Positions 61,635 to 64,000 of a stretch of DNA of 64,000 nt are shown here, piece after piece. The DNA lies in contig NZ_FOTC01000003.1 in the NCBI RefSeq assembly GCF_900114455.1, positions 119,774 to 183,773 of the forward strand, given 5' to 3'. The notes under the pieces are model-generated. The model did not search any database, was not told the origin of the DNA, and saw nothing but the letters and a program-made list of their open reading frames with translations. The first letter of the stretch is position 1. Each line of letters opens with the position of its first letter. This stretch comes from Halogranum rubrum (GTDB lineage: Archaea; Halobacteriota; Halobacteria; Halobacteriales; Haloferacaceae). The translations under genes were made by a program, and so were the position numbers.

Positions 61635-61811
61635 GCCGTGGAACTCGCGGTTGCACAAGTATGAACACTTCGATATAGCGGTGGCGAGAAGATGCGCAGA
61701 GTTGTGTGAGGCTGCGACACACGATTGCAGAGAAGCGAGGGAATCGGGAGAGTTGGGTAAATCGAGAGAGTCGGGTCTCGGGAGCGAAGCAAGCGAGAGC
61801 GTTCCGGAGGA

Positions 61812-62333
61812 CTACCGGTCGGCCAGCAGGTCCGACGCGGTGAGAAGCGAGTCGAGTTCGAGGTCGTTCTCGGCGAGATGCTCGCTCGCGCCTTCCTCGC
61901 GGTCGACGACGACGACGACGCGAGAGACTTCCGCGCCCGCATCGCGGAGTGCCTCGGCGGCGTCGACGGCGCTCTGACCGGTCGTGGCGATGTCTTCGAG
62001 GATGACGACCTCCTCGCCCTCGTCGAGGCGGCCCTCGATGCGCTTGGCCGTCCCGTACTCCTTGGCCTTCTTGCGGGCGATGACGTAGGGGTTGCCCGTC
62101 TCGACGGACGTGACGGCGACGAGAGGGACTGCACCGAGGGCGACACCGGCCAACTTCGTGTCGTCGAGTCGCTCGGCGAACGCCTCGGCGATGAGTTCCA
62201 GACAGTGGGGGTCGGTCTCGAAGAGGTACTTGTCGACGTAGTACTCGCTCGTCCCGCCGTGAGAGAGTTCGAACTCGCCGAACTGGACGGCGTCGGCGTC
62301 GCGGAGCGCCTGGATGAGTTCCTGATTCGCCAT
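61812..62333 (-). CDS. pyrE: Orotate phosphoribosyltransferase
   Basis: A 173-aa PRTase of de novo UMP synthesis. The PRPP-binding loop is residues 109-123 ([15 protein letters not shown]), and the flexible loop lies in [28 protein letters not shown] is also typical. Length and start ([19 protein letters not shown]) match haloarchaeal PyrE. It is upstream of gfcR on the same strand. Confidence 0.94.
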   Translation of the reverse strand: MANQELIQALRDADAVQFGEFELSHGGTSEYYVDKYLFETDPHCLELIAEAFAERLDDTKLAGVALGAVPLVAVTSVETGNPYVIARKKAKEYGTAKRIEGRLDEGEEVVILEDIATTGQSAVDAAEALRDAGAEVSRVVVVVDREEGASEHLAENDLELDSLLTASDLLADR

Positions 62334-62615
62334 TACTGGGTGTGGGACGGTGGAACGGTATAAACGGGGTGGTTAGTGGTCGACAAGAGAGAGGTGGCGC
62401 GTGGCGTCGCGTCGCTCCGGTTGCGCCGCTGTGAACGGAGTGTGCGGATGGCACGAAAAGGGAGAGCGAATCGTCGGAGACCCCGTGACGGAAACACCGA
62501 CGCGAACAGGTTCGAGGCCGCTCAGAGGGATTCTCGTCGAAGTTCAGCGATTCTCAGTGCGAGAATCGAACACCGTCTCCAGTCGAGGTTCACTGTGTCT
62601 CCGGCTGGCTACGTC

Positions 62616-63794
62616 TCAGAACCCGAATATCGGGACGAAGCGGAACGTGAGATAGGAACCGACCGTCGCGATGACGGGCACGACGTTCTGCATCAGGACG
62701 ACCCGAGCGGTCGTCACAGGGTTGAACAGCGCCCCTGGGCGGGGGATATCCTCGGTGTCCTCCGCGCCGATAGGCGGAAGCGTCTCGCCCTCTTCGTCGG
62801 CCGCAAGCGCGTCGACCGTGACCGGTGGCCCTCCGTCTCCGGCGACCACCTCGGGGGCGGTCATCGGTCGGGTCGCCCGCCCCCAGCCCAACCCGACGAT
62901 GGACATCGTGGCGATGATGACGAAGCTTGCAGGGATACCGAGCGCCGAGAGGAAGACGACCAGCGTCGAGGAGACCGACGCGACAACGATGGCCGCAGTA
63001 AGGGGGAGCTCCGTGATGTCACTGCCCATCGTCTCTAAGGTCCGTCGGGCGATGGTGAACGCCCCGATGGTGACGGCGATACCCCCAAAGGCGATGGCTG
63101 GGTTCATCGCCAGTTCGCCACTGCCGACCAGCGGTGCGACGGCGTTGGCGATGTTCGAGGTTCCCGAGGAGAAAGCCATCAGACAACCGATTGCGACGAC
63201 GGTGAACGTCCCACCCAGCTCCCGGCGGTTGGTCGTCCGGTGGACTCGGGGGATCGGGACGAGGCCCGATCGGTCGACGTCGAACAACGGCCCCGTACTG
63301 CGCTCCATCGCGACCATCCCGTTCAGCCGGGCGTAGAAGTATCGTCCGATGATTAGCGAGACCCAAAAGCCGATGATAGGGGAGACGACCCACCAGATGA
63401 CGATCTGTCCCATCACAGCGAGGTCCAACACGCCACCGGCCAGCCCGAGCCCAGCGATTGCACCCACAGCAGTCATCGAGGTCGAGGCTGGCACGCCGAA
63501 GACGTTCCCGACCAGCAGTGCGATCCCGATGAAAAAGAGGACCGCGATGGAAGATTCGGGCGTGAAGATACCGGTGTCGACGACCAGTTCAGTACCGAGT
63601 TTCGTCACGACGTTCCGACCGAGCGTCCAAGCACCGATGAAGAAGAACACGCCCATCAGCGCGGCGGCGGCGGGCTTCGAGATGGCGTCGGCACCGACGG
63701 CTGGTCCGAACGCCGGGCCCGTGGTCGATCCACCGATGTTGTAGGCGACGAACATCGAGACGAGGACACCAGCGACGAGCAGTGCGCTGATCAT
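62616..63794 (-). CDS. PiT-family inorganic phosphate permease
   Basis: A 392-aa permease with about 10-11 transmembrane helices. The PiT repeats are NIGGSTTGPAFGPAVGA near the N-terminus and SSGTSNIANAVAPLVGSG in the second half. A ~50-residue cytoplasmic loop (TAPEVVAGDGGPPVTVDALAADEEG in parts) separates the last helices. Na+- or H+-coupled phosphate uptake is expected. The ATG overlaps the stop of the next upstream gene by four bases (ATGA), so the two are co-translated. Confidence 0.88.
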   Translation of the reverse strand: MISALLVAGVLVSMFVAYNIGGSTTGPAFGPAVGADAISKPAAAALMGVFFFIGAWTLGRNVVTKLGTELVVDTGIFTPESSIAVLFFIGIALLVGNVFGVPASTSMTAVGAIAGLGLAGGVLDLAVMGQIVIWWVVSPIIGFWVSLIIGRYFYARLNGMVAMERSTGPLFDVDRSGLVPIPRVHRTTNRRELGGTFTVVAIGCLMAFSSGTSNIANAVAPLVGSGELAMNPAIAFGGIAVTIGAFTIARRTLETMGSDITELPLTAAIVVASVSSTLVVFLSALGIPASFVIIATMSIVGLGWGRATRPMTAPEVVAGDGGPPVTVDALAADEEGETLPPIGAEDTEDIPRPGALFNPVTTARVVLMQNVVPVIATVGSYLTFRFVPIFGF

Positions 63795-64000
63795 CGGTCC
63801 TCGGATTCGTCGTCTTCGGTGGCCTCGTCCGCGTCGCCGTCTTCACTCTTGGCGGCCATCTGCTCTTCGACGGTCTTCTCCACTGTCTCTTCGACGGTCT
63901 TCTCTACTGTCTCGCCGACCTTCTCGTCGACCGTCTTCTCTACTGTCTCACCGACCGTCTTCTCTACTGTCTCGCCGACTTTTTCCTCGACGGTCTTCTC
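63791..64000 (-). CDS. Octapeptide-repeat protein, partial (5' end beyond the window)
   Basis: The C-terminal 69 aa of a gene that continues past the right edge. It consists of a degenerate 8-residue tandem repeat (EKTVEEKV, GETVEKTV, GETVEKTV, DEKVGETV, EKTVEETV, EKTVEEQM), followed by an acidic tail (AAKSEDGDADEATEDDESEDR). The repeats would form a charged amphipathic helix or coiled coil. The stop overlaps the phosphate-permease start, so the protein may be a partner or regulator of that permease. Nothing upstream of base 64000 is visible. Confidence 0.7.
   Translation of the reverse strand, partial: EKTVEEKVGETVEKTVGETVEKTVDEKVGETVEKTVEETVEKTVEEQMAAKSEDGDADEATEDDESEDR

Noticed and set aside
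63840..64000. Tandem DNA repeats at the right edge as a CRISPR array
   Set aside because: The units are ~24-nt in-frame codon repeats of one octapeptide without unique spacers; they are a protein-coding repeat.

Overview
The window is a 64-kb stretch of a haloarchaeal chromosome. The evidence is high GC content, strongly acidic predicted proteins, and archaeal core genes: thermosome, ABCE1/Rli1, Sec61-beta, L40e, archaeal LeuS, TiaS, type-4 uracil-DNA glycosylase and archaemetzincin. Halophile-typical genes are also present: halocyanin, Tat lipoproteins, the GfcR-type regulator and many short haloarchaeal-only proteins. The gene set fits the Haloferacaceae best, but the genus cannot be fixed from sequence inspection alone. 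I see no rRNA operon, CRISPR array, intact insertion sequence, integrase or replication origin. One tRNA (Ser-GGA) is present.

Layout. 0-8.3 kb: a cut PIN/KH ATPase, a ComB-like protein, a helix-hairpin-helix protein, an ATP-grasp protein, a small winged-helix regulator, then an EMC6-like membrane protein tightly coupled to ABCE1. 8.3-10.7 kb: a stress pair (UspA and a four-CBS protein with a C-terminal HPF/S30AE-like domain) and archaemetzincin. 10.7-18.9 kb: UPF0146, a HAD phosphatase, NpdG, thioredoxin, Sec61-beta, PdxT, HisE, L40e, an MBL hydrolase and a DUF99-UDG DNA-repair group. 19-22 kb: a PhnDCE-type ABC importer. 22-26.7 kb: HisH, a non-coding hairpin-rich island, a Ca2+/Na+ exchanger, PheA and two Hsp20 proteins. 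26.9-34.1 kb: LeuS, an alanine dehydrogenase/ornithine cyclodeaminase-family enzyme, a blue-copper protein and the thermosome. 34-46 kb: small haloarchaeal proteins, tRNA-Ser, RidA, threonine dehydratase, a MATE exporter, citrate synthase, a PhoU/TrkA-C protein and an MFS transporter. 46.4-48.7 kb: a 43-aa signal-peptide-like micropeptide convergent with, and overlapping, a large CHAT caspase-like protease. 48.9-64 kb: an aspartoacylase-like protein, threonine synthase, TiaS, an MTH_967-type regulator, an arylsulfotransferase-like membrane protein with an Ig-like partner, two tandem nucleobase permeases, GfcR, PyrE, a phosphate permease and a repeat protein cut by the right edge.

How it fits together. 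Most of the window is housekeeping: amino-acid synthesis (His, Thr/Ile, Phe), translation and its recycling, protein folding, and nucleobase salvage. Four things stand out. (1) The CBS-HPF fusion, next to a UspA gene, looks like a nucleotide-sensing ribosome-hibernation factor and has a perfect inverted repeat just upstream of its ribosome-binding site. (2) The CHAT protease and micropeptide share a 14-bp convergent 3' overlap. (3) Several intergenic gaps carry clusters of perfect short hairpins. (4) A ~37-nt imperfect repeat is shared by the leader region of threonine dehydratase and the downstream region of threonine synthase. Functions are assigned from motifs and family resemblance read by eye; no database search was possible.
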